Assembly: GCA_008692225.1 (NCBI GenBank)
Contig: VICG01000010.1
Span: 1,674,001 to 1,738,000 of the forward strand
DNA from: Monilinia fructicola
Taxonomy: Eukaryota > Ascomycota > Leotiomycetes > Helotiales > Sclerotiniaceae
Reading direction: 5' to 3'
Length of the DNA: 64,000 bases
Every line of letters starts with the position of its first letter. Position 1 is the stretch's first letter. Below are positions 11,016-22,685 of the stretch, one piece after another. The notes beneath the pieces are model-generated. The model made no database searches. It had not been told where the DNA came from and saw nothing but the letters and a program-made list of their open reading frames with translations. The position numbers and the translations under genes were made by a program.

Positions 11016-13492
11016 ACCTTCTTGTGCAGAAATGGGAGGACGTTGTTTGGGAATAGGCGTTGTGGATAAGAAATGAATGAAGAATGGCGAACAGGGTGTC
11101 TGTTTTATGTTTGGGGAATATCTATCCATGGATTTTATTGAGCGCATTCATATTAGAATGCTTGAGACTTAGAGATATGGGTGCTCGATTTTTGGCAGGA
11201 CATTTGCAGCAATATATATTTCAGAGCCATCCTGTAAATCCGAGTGGCGTGCGCTCGCAATAGAATTGTCAAGTCATGGAAGTATCACCATGTTGAGAAC
11301 TAGAGTTGCTCGACGATTCCAAATCTAGTACATGCTTCAAGTGAAAGCTGCATATTCATCCCCTTGGTCGACTAAAACCTTGTTGCTTAAAGTTTATATC
11401 GTCTTGTAACCTTCCGTCACACTCCTCAAGATTGTCTTCTTCTCATAGTAGATACAAAGAATCACCGCAGATACTATGAATCTGACGTTGGCATTTTAGT
11501 TCTCGTTTCTGATTTATCGCAGTCTACCAAGAACATGTAAGTATCTGCTTATGACAAGCGCGGCGTGAAATTAAGAATCCAAGTGGGATCCGAGACTTAA
11601 GCTATAATTCTTACCTCGCGTCGCTATTGCAGCGTGTTTGTGCTTGTTGCTTGAATTTATATCGAGTTCCAGTGAGGTAGGATGTTTTCACCGGCTATAG
11701 TCATGTTGGTGTTGGCGTTGGCGTTCCTTCTGTATGGCATGATTGTTCTGGTTGCAATGGATGGTGTGGTTAGGGTGTGGTTAGCAGCGGAAAGCTAATG
11801 GTACGATATCCTCGAGGATTTAGACGGGCTTTGCTGTTGCTTTACAGTAACGCTTTGTGCAATGTATTCCCGAGTCTCCTATGATAACTCTTCTCTACAG
11901 AAAGCATAGTGACTATTCTTCGTCCCTTCACCCCCGAAACTGCCATCCTACCCATTATATGAAACAAACATGTAAGATGACATCAAACATCCAATTAGTG
12001 GTAGAACAGCGCATTGTAGTGGGTTAAAGCCAGATCCAGATGGGAGTGTTCTTTATTTTATACGCAGATGTATTCAACGTACCTGCTATTCTTCGTCGAA
12101 GTGGAGGGAGTTGACGACTTTCTCACTCTTTTTTTCTGGACTATAGATATACTGTAATACATTCTGGGGATGGGGAATGTAGAGAGCAGCCAGCAGAGGT
12201 CGGGTAGGATCGAGGTAAGTAGATGGGCTCGCAAGAAAAGTTGAAAGTACACAACTACATGTACGATGGTCCGAGTAAATACCAACTTCAAATTCGTTCA
12301 TCTACAAATCATAAGAGGCCGATATGTAAGTACTGCTCTGGGCTTCTTGTGCATGTAAGAACAGTTCGCGCAGCGTACAGCAGGGATTGCCCGACACGTA
12401 CGAGGAGGATCCGTAGAATACCACCTGACTTTCGTACCATCAGCAAAGACAACGAAAATCAAAACCACAGTCACAAGACCATAAAGACGAATGCAAACCG
12501 GCTATGCGCATCACACAAACCCAGGCATCACTCCGCCCCCTCCCTCTACCCGGCTACAGCCCAGCCAAGCCACACTGACCGGATACCAACCGGATAAGCA
12601 TGAATTCCTGTCGGAGCAACAAAATCACATGCAGATGAAAGGAAATAGATATACATCCGCATCTTTCGGATATGGTCCCTTCAGATGTTAAACTGTCGGA
12701 TAATCGGATTCATTGTATGGGAATGGGGGGTGCGGGGGAATTCCTGATATCGCGCATTCTGTTGTGCGAACACGACATGTCCTTGCTATTTGTGGGGGAA
12801 ATGGTAATAAATTGCAATCAATTTTTGAGTTGCATAGGGGGCGTCAAGGACGTGCAGGGAATGTGTAGCTTTGTAGCCTGTAGGATGATATGCAGGTGGG
12901 TTTTAAAGGAGTCTATGCTACCTTCACTTTTGCTCTATTTCAAGCTTGCATACATGTTTCCTTCCGGATAAGAAGTCCCCAAGTATTAATAGTTTACGCC
13001 AATTATGCAGATGAAGATTATGGTAATGCGCTTGTATTGTAATGTTTGGTTTGGGCATTGATGTTCCATCTCCATAAATTGCAATACTAAATCAAACCAT
13101 CTATGGTTCCTGTTGGAAGTAAGATGTCCTTGTAATGAATCAATGATTTGATCGGTGCGAATGATGCCCATGGAAATAGAAATCAGAGACGTGAGCAAAC
13201 CCAGAGCATCGCATGTTGAAACCACTCGGAGAATTCAAATGCGATCAAACAAAGATAGTCCGCGGAGACACATCTGCTGATATGCCTTCTGCGCTTTTCT
13301 CATCCATTTTCCGAGCAAATCACATACATGTCTCTTTTCTTCATCAGATCAACCACCGAACAGCGAATAGAAAATACTAGATCATAAACTTTGTGCGAAT
13401 TGGTATATCCGTATATCCTTAAACGCCTCGACGCCATACGCTATGCTTATTTCTCTGCCATGGATAGAATAGAATTCTCGCCCTTCCATCAT
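11016..13492. other. Intergenic, no gene recognised
   Basis: About 2.5 kb without a frame resembling a known family. Small frames (12058-12971) have no recognisable domain and no consistent splice sites. Probably 3' regions of the convergent DID2 and CSL4 genes plus spacer DNA. Confidence 0.5.
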
Positions 13493-14198
13493 TCAAAAAG
13501 GTTTCGCGACCTTTCTACTCTCGCTTGCTCCCGTCTCCGGATCCTTATATTCCTTCCAATTGACAGGATACATGGCATTGCCCATCTCACTCGTCGCCAT
13601 GATAACCCCCAGCTCGTTTCTCGCGGTACTCAGGAAATAAACTCTGTTGATCACCCAATGAAATCTGCCATGAGTTATCTCTCATTAGCATATGTTCATC
13701 TCCTACGATATATTTCCCACGCAATAAGAAAACTCACCACCATAGCCCTCACAATATCTCCCGGTCTAAAACTCTCAAAGATCTTGACTTTATCCTTCTC
13801 AGTCGCTCTCACATCCTGCACTCTAATCAAGCCCTGCCATTCGCCTTCCAGCACTGTCTCCCCCACGACCAATATATCGCAACCGTAGCTTGTCGCGGCG
13901 TGATTCTTGTAACTCTGCACAGAACCGTGCTATTGACCTCTGGTATAATCTCCGCCTTGTCTCCGGTAATAGTAGCCCTTTCGATCGAGATGGTAGAGAG
14001 AGGTGCGGGTGCCGCTGGTGTAATCTTCGTCGCTCTTTTTTGGGGATAGCTAGGTTTGGGAGGTGCTGTTGTTTTGATGGGACCCAGGATTGATGCATAG
14101 AGATTCGAGGAATGAATATGTGTACCTGGGCCTGGAAGATATTCATTACTGGGACCTAAGAGTTGGCCTGGAACGGCTATGAGTGGTATTTGTGACAT
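13493..14198 (-). CDS. CSL4: Exosome RNA-binding cap subunit Csl4 (two frame breaks)
   Basis: Cap subunit of the RNA exosome (nuclear and cytoplasmic 3'-5' RNA processing). The N-terminus [16 protein letters not shown] is the Csl4 N-terminal beta domain. The S1 domain begins [17 protein letters not shown] and continues [20 protein letters not shown] and [19 protein letters not shown]. An intron (GTGAGT...CAG) follows, and the tail reads [15 protein letters not shown], then [18 protein letters not shown], ending VAKPF. The frame breaks twice: an extra TA in ATATAT at about 13873-13878, and an extra T in GAGTTTATTT at about 13636-13642. Csl4 is essential in yeast, so these are more likely sequence errors than real lesions. 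Earlier Met codons on the open frame up to 14552 lie in low-complexity DNA; 14198 matches the family start. Confidence 0.88.
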
Positions 14199-14700
14199 TT
14201 TTAATTTTTGTTGTTTGTATCTTTTTTTGTGTTCCTTTTGATACTTTTTGACTGTGAATGGAATCAATAAGTCACGATGATGGATTATGATTATCGAGAT
14301 GTTGAATTGAGTTGAGTTGAGTTGAGTTGAGTTGAAAGCTTGCTTGAATTGAGTTGACTGTAGGAGGGATTGTATTAGGTAGGTACCATTCATGGATAGA
14401 GAGTTCTTTCTATCTTTCTTTCCTTCTTCCCTTCCTTCTTCCTTCTTTCCTTCTTCATTGCTTCGGAAAAAGAATTTTGAGAAACCCCCACGGTTTTGCC
14501 GGATGTTAGATTCCCCACACCATCTAACGGAAGCTGGAAGGGGAAGAAACACATTTTGTGCTTTGTCATCTAATCTGCTAGGTAGGTACAGTACGGTAGG
14601 TACAGTACGGTAGGTACTAGACTAGGTAGGTACGTACTCCATACTGTCAAGGTTACTTATTACTACTGTAATGGATTTATTGATTAATTCTTATATCACG
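14199..14700. promoter_or_regulatory. CSL4 upstream region
   Basis: Contains the TTGAG repeat, a CTTC-rich tract (14405-14460) and tandem copies of GGTAGGTACAGTAC near 14580-14630. Promoter function is inferred from position only. Confidence 0.35.
14290..14336. repeat. (TTGAG)n microsatellite
   Basis: Nearly perfect pentanucleotide repeat GAGTT/TTGAG in the CSL4 upstream region. Confidence 0.85.
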
Positions 14701-14705
14701 GATGC

Positions 14706-14774
14706 CAGATGGACAATGGACAATGGACAATGAACAATGAACAATGGACAATGGAGAATGGACAATGGACACTG
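14706..14774. repeat. (AATGGAC)n tandem repeat
   Basis: About nine copies of a seven-base unit AATGGAC/AATGAAC directly before the AT-rich microsatellite. Confidence 0.85.
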
Positions 14775-15056
14775 GATGATAAATAATAAATAATAAATAA
14801 TAAAAATAATAAATAATAAATAATAATATAATAAATAATAAATAATAATAAATAATAATAATAAATAATAAATAATAAAATAATAAATAATATAATAAAT
14901 AATAAATAATAAATAATAAATAATAAATAATAAATAATAAATAATAAATAATAAATAATAAATAATAAATAATAAATAATAAATAATAAATAATAAAATA
15001 AATAATAAATAATAAATAATAAATAATAAATAATAAATAATAAATAATAAATAATA
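14775..15056. repeat. (AATAAAT)n microsatellite, about 280 bp
   Basis: Almost pure AATAAATAATAAAT repeat with occasional one-base slips. The foldback element at 15057 begins at its right edge, and a shorter, degenerate AT repeat continues on the far side (15898-15960), so the element seems to have inserted into the microsatellite. Confidence 0.92.
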
Positions 15057-15897
15057 AGTCGCCTACTCTACTTCTCGCTACCCCCTCTATTTAATCAGTA
15101 TTTTATACTAAAAATAGTTATTTTAACGTATTAATAACTCTATAAAAATAAATATATATTTTTTTAAATTTTAACTAAAGCTTTTATATATATTTATTAA
15201 TAGATTTTGAGAATCTTAGATTTTTAAGATTTCCTTATAAAGAGTAATATAGAATTATAGAAAATTAGAATTTTTAGTTTCGGATTTATATAGAAAATTA
15301 TATATAAAATTAGAACTTTAAGAAAAAGATTTATAACTTTTAAATAAAAATAGTTAAAAATGATCTTTAAATTTTATAAAAATCCCTTAATTAATATATA
15401 ATAAATAATCTATTGAAAATATATATAATAATTTATAATTATTAAATAAATTAAAATTATAAATTTTTTATTTAAAATTTCATCGTTAAAATCTAAGAAT
15501 CTATATTAAACATTTATTATAAATAATAATATATTTTTAAAAATATCAAATCTAATTAAAATTAGTTTTAAGATTCTTTAAAACTTTTAAATTATTTTTA
15601 GCTATTTTTATTAAATAAATATAATTTCTTTTTAGAGATTTTAATTTTGTATAGAATTTATATATAAATCGAAAATTTAAAATAATAATTTTTTTATAAT
15701 CTTTTGTTACTCCTTATAAAAAAATCGCAAAAATTTAAGATTTTCAAAATCTATCGATTAATATATATAAAATCACTATTAAAAGTTGTAATTAATTATA
15801 TTAATTATTTAAAGAGTTATTAATACGTTAAACTAGTCGTTTTTGATATGAAATGCTAGCCAAATGGGGGGGGTGGCGAGAAGTAGGGTAGGTGACT
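15057..15897. mobile_element. RIP-like foldback/MITE element with long terminal inverted repeats
   Basis: The outer ends are inverted copies: AGTCGCCTACTCTAC on the left matches the reverse complement of the right end (AGTCACCTACCCTAC). The match continues inwards through TTCTCGCYACCCCC, TTTAACGTATTAATAACTCT, TAGATTTTGARAATCTTARAT and TTAAATAAAAATAG, so each arm is about 300-400 bases and the whole element is close to an imperfect palindrome centred near 15480. Many arm mismatches are C/T or G/A, and the interior is extremely AT-rich, the pattern left by repeat-induced point mutation. TA flanks both ends (15055-15056 and 15898-15899), as expected for Tc1/mariner-type insertion, but in this AT repeat that is weak evidence. 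No transposase frame is present, so it is non-autonomous or a dead relic. Confidence 0.82.
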
Positions 15898-16637
15898 TAA
15901 TAAATAATGAATAATTAATAATTAATAATTGATAATTGATAATAAATAATGAATATTAAGACAATAAGACAATCATAAGATAACAACACACCTAGGTACT
16001 CCGTACTAAGATGGATCAAGCACCCCCGCATTTACATGAATCTTTCTTTGCCCCGCTTCCAATTGTTGATCTCCTCAACCCAAATCTGTTTATTGTAGGT
16101 AATCCAATCCATCCATGGATCCTTTCTTTCATCTGTCATTGTATCTATCTATTCCTATTAAAGTTGGGCTCAGTGATGATATACGATTGATTTGAATGGA
16201 TGTGCATATTTAATCCGTCTTGGCTCCATTGGATGCTAGCACGGTTAACAATACTCACACACCTAGTATATCCATACAATTCCAAGGTTATATATACTCG
16301 AGTATATACCCATATATATACCTACTAGGTAGTTGCTTTTTATCCTTCATTCGCCTCTTCTTTTCTTTTCTCTTCCTTTCATTCTTATATCAAATAGTTT
16401 CCACTTCATTCGTCCTGCGTCCTACATCCTACATCATACCTCTCTGGCTTGCTCCTATACCCCCCTCCATATTCACTCTACAACTCTCCTATTTATATTC
16501 ATAACTATCTCGCTCATTCTTACTCCATAACTACCCTTTTCTACATCCATCCTATCACCACTCTCCAGCTACAGCTACTCTCTTCTATCCCTCCCCAACA
16601 AAAACCGATTGACTTTCTTCAACATCAACATAAAACA
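15898..16637. promoter_or_regulatory. Region upstream of DAK1
   Basis: Degenerate AT repeat to about 15960, then ordinary sequence becoming strongly CT-rich from about 16330, and CAACA/TAAAACA just before the ATG at 16638. The CT-rich stretch is typical of fungal core promoters and leaders. No defined factor site is claimed. Confidence 0.4.
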
Positions 16638-18464
16638 ATGGCAGCAAAGCATTTCGTTAATGATCCCACCCTCCTCGTAAACTCCGCCTTACATGCCCTC
16701 ACTCTGACCAATCCATCAGTCGCTCTCGATGCAGAGAACAAAATCGTTTATAGACGACCCGGCCATGCTTCCCAAGTATCGATAATATCGGTGGGTGAAG
16801 TGGTCATGAACCTAGTTTTGGAGCCTTCGTCGGTGAAGGATTACTCGCCGCATCCGTTGCAGGTACTATATTTGCATCACCGAGCGCCGAGCAGATTCGC
16901 CGATGTGTGGATGTCAAGAGTTGATACCGAGAAAGGAATTTTGATCACCGTTATGAATTACACGGGAGATGTTTTGAATTTTGGTATGGCCGTGGAGAAA
17001 GCGAAGGCTGCGGGGTTGAAAGTGGAGATGTTGGTAGTCGGGGATGATGTTGGGGTGGCGTGAGAAGGCGGGAAAGGTTGGAAGAAGAGGGATTGCTGGC
17101 ACAGTACTGGTACACAAAGATTACAGGAGCATTGGCAGCAACTGGTGCGAGTCTAGAGAACGTTTACAAGCTGGGGAAACTAACGGCAGAGAACATTGTC
17201 AGCGTGGGCGCTTCCCTTGACCATGTTCATGTTCCTGGACGAGCACCCCCAAATCCAAATTCCGAAGAAAGCCTGGCTTATGAAGAGGTTGAGATTGGAA
17301 TGGGAATCCATAATGAGCCTGGTAGTGGGAGAGCCAAGGTCGACCTACCCGAGCTTGTCAAGAGAATGCTTACGCAGTTGTTAGATTCGAAAGACAAGGA
17401 CCGAGCATTCTTGAATGTGAATTCGAATGAAATTGTCCTTCTAGTCAATAATCTTGGAGGTGTTAGCGTACTGGAGCTCGGTGGTATTACCGCAGAAGTT
17501 GTGGGCCAACTGGAGAGAAGTCCTACCTACAATATCAAGCCAGTCAGAATCCTTGCCGGCACTTATATGACAAGTTTGAATGGTCTTGGATTCAGCATAT
17601 CACTTCTCAACGTTGTCAACACGAATCTTGGCGGGCCTAGTATGTTGCAATTATTGGACGCGCCCACCGAGGCCACTGGATGGGCAGCACCTATCCGAAA
17701 AGAAACATGGGAGGCTAAATCTACCTCCACGAGAACCGACTCGGCTGGTGTCGAAGAGGATATCAAACCTAGTGGTTTGAAACTGGACCCGGAAATATGT
17801 AAGATTGCTTTGACAGGTGGACTCCAGAGATTAATCGCTGCGGAGCCTGATGTTACACGATTTGATACAGTGGTTGGAGATGGAGATTGTGGTATTGGTC
17901 TAAAGAGAGGAGCTGAATGTGAGTATGGCAGTTGTAGGATTATATTCAAAGCTAATACAAGGTGTAGCTGTGCTCTCAATAATCTCGAATGAAAACTTCT
18001 CTGGTGACGCTGTCGTCGATCTTGCAAGAATCGTTCAGGTAGTCGAAAACACCATGGATGGAACCTCTGGAGCTCTGTATGCTATCTTCCTTAATTCCCT
18101 CTTAGCTGCCCTCCGCGAAAATGCGTCTGCCGGACAAGCAACGCCAGAGGTCTGGGGAAAGGCATTACAGTCTGCATCCGAAGCTCTTTCAAAATACACA
18201 CCCGCCAAGCCTGGGGACCGTACTCTCGTAGATGCCTTACATCCATTCGTTGAGACCTTGAACAAGACAGGAGATATAAAGAAAGCAGCCGAGGCATCCA
18301 GGAAGGGCGCGGAGGGCACAAAAGGAATGAAAGCTAGTCTGGGAAGAACAGTGTATATTGGTGGTACTGGTTTTGAGCAGGTTCCCGATCCAGGAGCCTG
18401 GGGTTTGAGTGAGTTCTTCTTGGGACTTGCCGGGCTGGGAGATTCAGATTATGAGTTGGTTTGA
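16638..18464 (+). CDS. DAK1: Dihydroxyacetone kinase (several frame breaks)
   Basis: ATP-dependent kinase converting dihydroxyacetone to dihydroxyacetone phosphate in glycerol/methylglyoxal metabolism. The N-terminal DhaK domain starts [20 protein letters not shown] and includes [20 protein letters not shown] and the substrate-binding histidine region [10 protein letters not shown]. The C-terminal DhaL domain has the Mg-ATP motif [16 protein letters not shown], and after a 49-bp intron (17919-17967) [20 protein letters not shown]. The gene is open only piecewise. The GGGSGHEP-type motif is disrupted near 16790-16800, with further shifts near 16909, 17058 and 17117; total exon length fits a net two-base surplus modulo three. 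All protein segments remain well conserved, which argues for consensus errors rather than an old pseudogene. Confidence 0.9.
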
Positions 18465-19097
18465 GGGTGATGCCAAAGTTTCCTGCATTATCAGTAACGC
18501 TTCACGAGCATGCATAATGGATTTTGTAATTTTGATATTTGTCTATATTCGAAGGGTTAGCCCGACTCGAAAGCCACTTGATTTTGTAACAGTGACGAGG
18601 TGTAAAAAACACCCAGGAAAAAAAAACAGGGTTGTTTTTTGGTCTTCGAAGTATGTGAATGAATACCATTAAGGGTTAAAAAGCGATGATTTTTTCATCA
18701 CAATGGTAGGAAGAAAAAGCGCATTGAAGAGAGGAAGAAAGAGCGGACTGACCTTTTAGATATGATTGACTCGTGATATACATATCACAATATCAAGTCA
18801 CCGGTAAATATACCCATCTAAAGTAAAAAAGAGAGATTATTTCTCATCTAAAATTCCTATTCTCCATAAAAATTGATTCCCTATTTGGCATGAGATTGCT
18901 CATGGCGTGCTTGAATTCATAGCTATAAGCTGATTTGGTATGCGCATTGATCTTGGCAGCGCCCAAATGCTATCACGTTTGTTTTTCTCCTTGTTCTCTG
19001 AGGCTCCAGAAATCCTGTCTGGTATTTCTTGATATTGATCCTTAGCTGGTCCCCTCTTCTATCAATACATCTGTCGTGTGATACGAGTGTCGATCGT
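18465..19097. other. Intergenic between convergent DAK1 and SMD2
   Basis: No gene seen. Presumed 3' untranslated sequence of both flanking genes. Confidence 0.5.
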
Positions 19098-19736
19098 TCA
19101 ACTGAGGAGAACGAGAATGACGGAATCTCCTCTTAAGAACCTGGAGAATCAAAAGATGTTAGCTGTGCTCTCTCTCTCCACAGTGCGTTCACCACATAGT
19201 AGGTGATGTTATTCGTGGCCTTCAATCATTTCCCCCACGTCCCAATCTCGTCGCCCACCTAATGCTAATAGCAACAATCCAAATGCATATACTCACATCT
19301 TACTAATAAACCTATCCTTATTAACTGGTCTTCCCTTTTCCACCACCGCTCAAACCTTGGCGTCTCAGTCCACATCTCCTTCACATTCTCCAAGACCATA
19401 TTACAATGACGATCGAAAGCTTTGACGCGCGCAAGTAGTTTTCGATTGTTACGGGCAAGAAATCAGTACTTGTCCGTGAGAACGGACAGCGGCTTGAAGA
19501 AGTGAGAGGGGTCCGGGATGTGAATTCATGTTCTTCGATTTGAGCAACCTCGAACTCGCTGATAGAGGTCAGTATTGGTACGGGCAAGGCTGGACGATGA
19601 TTAAGAGAGGTAAAGTAGTGGACGTACGTGAGCTCATTGCGAGGCTTGGCGAGAAGTTCTCTGGAACGAAATCAGTAATGTAGACATATAACAGAGAGAA
19701 GTAGAGACCCTACTGTATCTTTGCTGCATCCGCCAT
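19098..19736 (-). CDS. SMD2: Core spliceosomal Sm protein D2 (four single-base insertions)
   Basis: Member of the heptameric Sm ring around U1, U2, U4 and U5 snRNAs. Four exons on the minus strand: 19714-19736, 19628-19660, 19297-19558, 19098-19140, all GT-AG. The protein starts [20 protein letters not shown], followed by [17 protein letters not shown] (Sm1), [44 protein letters not shown] and [13 protein letters not shown] (Sm2). The exons sum to 361 nt. Removing one base from each of four runs (about 19330 GGG, 19352 TTT, 19453 CCC, 19514 CCC) leaves 357 nt, exactly 118 codons plus stop and equal to the usual SmD2 length. SmD2 is normally single-copy and essential, so these are almost surely sequence errors. 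Confidence 0.93.
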
Positions 19737-20052
19737 GATTATTATGATAATTTCGTAGGTCAATAACTTCACCTACAATCTTAACGTCGTTAAAGTTTCC
19801 AGGCACCAAAAATTCCCATCACGTCGCGAGCTCCTAAAATGGCTTAGCGCAAAACCTTAAAGCTGCCCAGCTGGAATTTGCGCGGGGGACAAAAATAACC
19901 GACGAGTCTTTACTTCCGAGGTTCTGAGAAATTTACCCTTCTCCGCATCCCCCCTAAAGCGCATTGTGACCCTTCTTTTCTTTATGTTTGGAACATATTT
20001 GGGTTGTAGAGCTGGAGCGGCGCTTCGCTCTGGTGGCTCAAGATTTCCTATT
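19737..20052. promoter_or_regulatory. Divergent intergenic region SMD2/EHD3
   Basis: About 315 bases between the divergent starts. The two genes may share promoter elements; no specific motif is claimed. Confidence 0.4.
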
Positions 20053-21656
20053 ATGCCTTTGAGAGCTAAGGTCATTAATCCTGCGTTTGGCGGGAGAGCA
20101 CAGGTCTGGGAAATTCTCTTGGGAATTCATAGGTACATGCTAATATGTGATATAGATGGCGACGGCTTCAGATGTTCCATCCGAAGGTATCTCATATGCC
20201 CAGGCCGAAAATATCAAAGAATTAGAAAGCGATGAGAAAGAAGATGTTCTATTCAATACTTTATATGGTGTGAGAACGATTGAGCTCAATAGACCTGCAA
20301 AGTTACATTCTCTTAATGGATCGATGATTCGGAAAATCGTACCGAGACTGCAGGAGTGGTCGAAATCGGACATGGCAAATGTGATCATTATCAAAGGATC
20401 TGGACCAAAGGCTTTCTGTGCGGGTGGAGATGTGGTGGCACTGGCAGAGGATAATACCAAAGGTCCAGAAGGGCAAGCCCGATCCACAGACTACTTTGGG
20501 CTGGAATATAAGCTGGATCACCTTATTGCAACTTACCAGAAACCATATATTGCTTTTCATGGATGGCATTACGATGGGCGGTGGGGTTGGATTGAGCATA
20601 CATGCTCCATTTCGAATAGCTACCGAAAAGGACTGTATTCGCCATGCCAGAAACTACGATTGGATTCTTCCCGGATGTTGGAGCTTCATTCTTTTTACCT
20701 CGGATGGCCGGATCTGTCGGAACATACCTCGCATTGACTAGTGAAACGACTTAAGGGTGTCAATGCCTTTTACGCTGGAATCGCAACACATTATATTTCA
20801 TTCAACTTCTTTGCCAGCTTTGGAAAAGCGTTTGGCGGAAATACGATTCAAGGATTTCGAAAATCTAGAACAGAGAGCACAATTGACCAATAGCACCATC
20901 GAGGAAGTTCTGCACAGGGTTGCCTCATGACGAACCAATACTTATCAGTGGCGAATTGCGAAAGGCTATTGATCGTAACTTCAGTAAAGCAAGCGTTCCT
21001 GAAATTATTGCAGGTCTTGAGGGCGATATTGCCGCGTTAAAGGCCAAGGCAGCAGAAGTTGGTCTGGATGGCGTTGAAATCCAAATTGGGGAATGGCTTG
21101 AAAAGACTCTTACTACCTTACACCAACGATCACCTACGGCCGTTCATGTGGCACTGCGTCAAATGCGCATCGGCAAAGATTGGTCAATTACCGAGACTTT
21201 CCAAAGAGAATATCAAATTGCCGCTAAATTCATGCGTCATCCGGATTTCACCGAAGGTGTACATTCATTACTCATCCGCGGCAAAGATAGCAAGGAAGCT
21301 TCTCCTCCCCAATGGCAACCAAAAAGTTTGGAAGATATCAAGCCAGAGGATAGAATTGCAGACCCATTTTTCGAAGTTGAAAGGGTCACAACGAAATCAA
21401 GCTATTAAGTGACCGCGATTACAATGAATATCCATTTAAATTTGGGGTTCCAAGGGAAAAGGAGGTTGAAAAGTTTGTGAGACAAGGCGGAAAGTCGAAG
21501 TTCCAAGTCATCAATCACTTCCTTCAGGCAACAGAAGGGAAACAGGGGGTGAAGGAAGTTGTGACGGAGATCATTGAGAGGAAAACAACTAAGAGTGAAC
21601 TAGGTCACCTTTTGTGGGAGCAAGAGCAAGTTGCGAGTCCCCAATCATCCGAGTGA
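20053..21656 (+). CDS. EHD3: 3-hydroxyisobutyryl-CoA hydrolase, crotonase fold (multiple frame breaks)
   Basis: Mitochondrial enzyme of valine breakdown (HIBCH); the yeast homologue Ehd3 is also known as a mitoribosome-associated protein. The crotonase core is clear: [31 protein letters not shown] (oxyanion-hole segment), [40 protein letters not shown] with the family Glu and Asp, and [14 protein letters not shown]. The C-terminal half reads [20 protein letters not shown], then [16 protein letters not shown], ending at 21656. The reading frame is interrupted about seven times (near 20560, 20633, 20745, 20788, 20907 and 21387), mostly by one extra base. A probable first exon 20053-20103 ([17 protein letters not shown]) splices via GT at 20104 and AG at 20155 onto [11 protein letters not shown]; the Met at 20156 is the alternative start. 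Confidence 0.87.
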
Positions 21657-22685
21657 GAGCTTTTAATAAGCCATGTAACATGATTGTAATGTATGATATG
21701 GGTGTTTGCGAAATGACGGGAAGGATACAAAGACATCGCCCAACGTAAGGTTATCTGTAAATGTCAATAAATTTTAGCGGTTGCACGAAAAGAAGAACCT
21801 TATACCAAAATGTCAAATTAAACAAATGTTATTAGAACAAATACATCATCATGTAATGTAAGCCTATCGGATCGAATAGGGGCTGAGTCATTGATTTAAT
21901 TAATGGAGTACGCGGGACATCAACAGATTCATTCCTAGCCGAGAATATATAAAAGACACAAATATCCCCCGCTGGATATGCAAAGGTTAGAAATCCCTTA
22001 CTCAAATCACTTGTTGTTTGTATTCTCTTCTGGCCTGATGATCTGAGACGGCTGCGTTGGATCACAAGAGAAAGCCAAACGTTCCACTCACGCAATTCCT
22101 TCAAGAATTTTATGAATGACATTCTTGCCGCCTTACTGCCTCATTGCCTTGTGATATGATAGCCGACAGCCTTGCACTAAGGAGACGACACGAGGCTAGG
22201 ATACCCCTGCTTAGCGCTTTTATGCAATAGCACTTCGCGACATCTAGATTGGAAATACCTAGGTCATATTAAAATACATTTTGAAACCTTTACTTCAAAT
22301 ACCCATATACCATACTCAATTCCTCCATATCTACTATTATCAAGCAACCTCCTTCACGCCTTTCAGAAGTCAAGAAACATCATCAAAGATTTCAAAAAGT
22401 CTACTTGGTATCCTTTCAAAAACAACAAAAACAACAAAAAGCAAGTAAACTTAATGGTTCTCTTTTTAGCGTCAACTTCATAAAACTTTCAACGCGTGAA
22501 TAGCGGTAGCCGTGCTAGGTAGGTAGGTACACGTTTGGACGCGAAATTTACCTAGCCACCAAAACTCCTCACGTTGCATTGCAACCTTTAATGGATGACT
22601 TTATACCACCTTCAACAATCTTGATCAACCTTTACAACAACTCAATACCTTAGGAGCCAGGTATTGAAGCTGAGGGAAGCTCATA
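21657..22685. other. Intergenic and upstream region of the Ams2-like gene
   Basis: No gene recognised. The last 350 bases are CA/CT-rich with a GGTAGGTAGGTACACG word near 22518, and probably contain the promoter and leader of the next gene. Confidence 0.45.

Noticed and set aside
12223..12597. A 124-residue frame between DID2 and CSL4
   Set aside because: The composition looks like random non-coding DNA and there are no splice sites linking it to anything recognisable.
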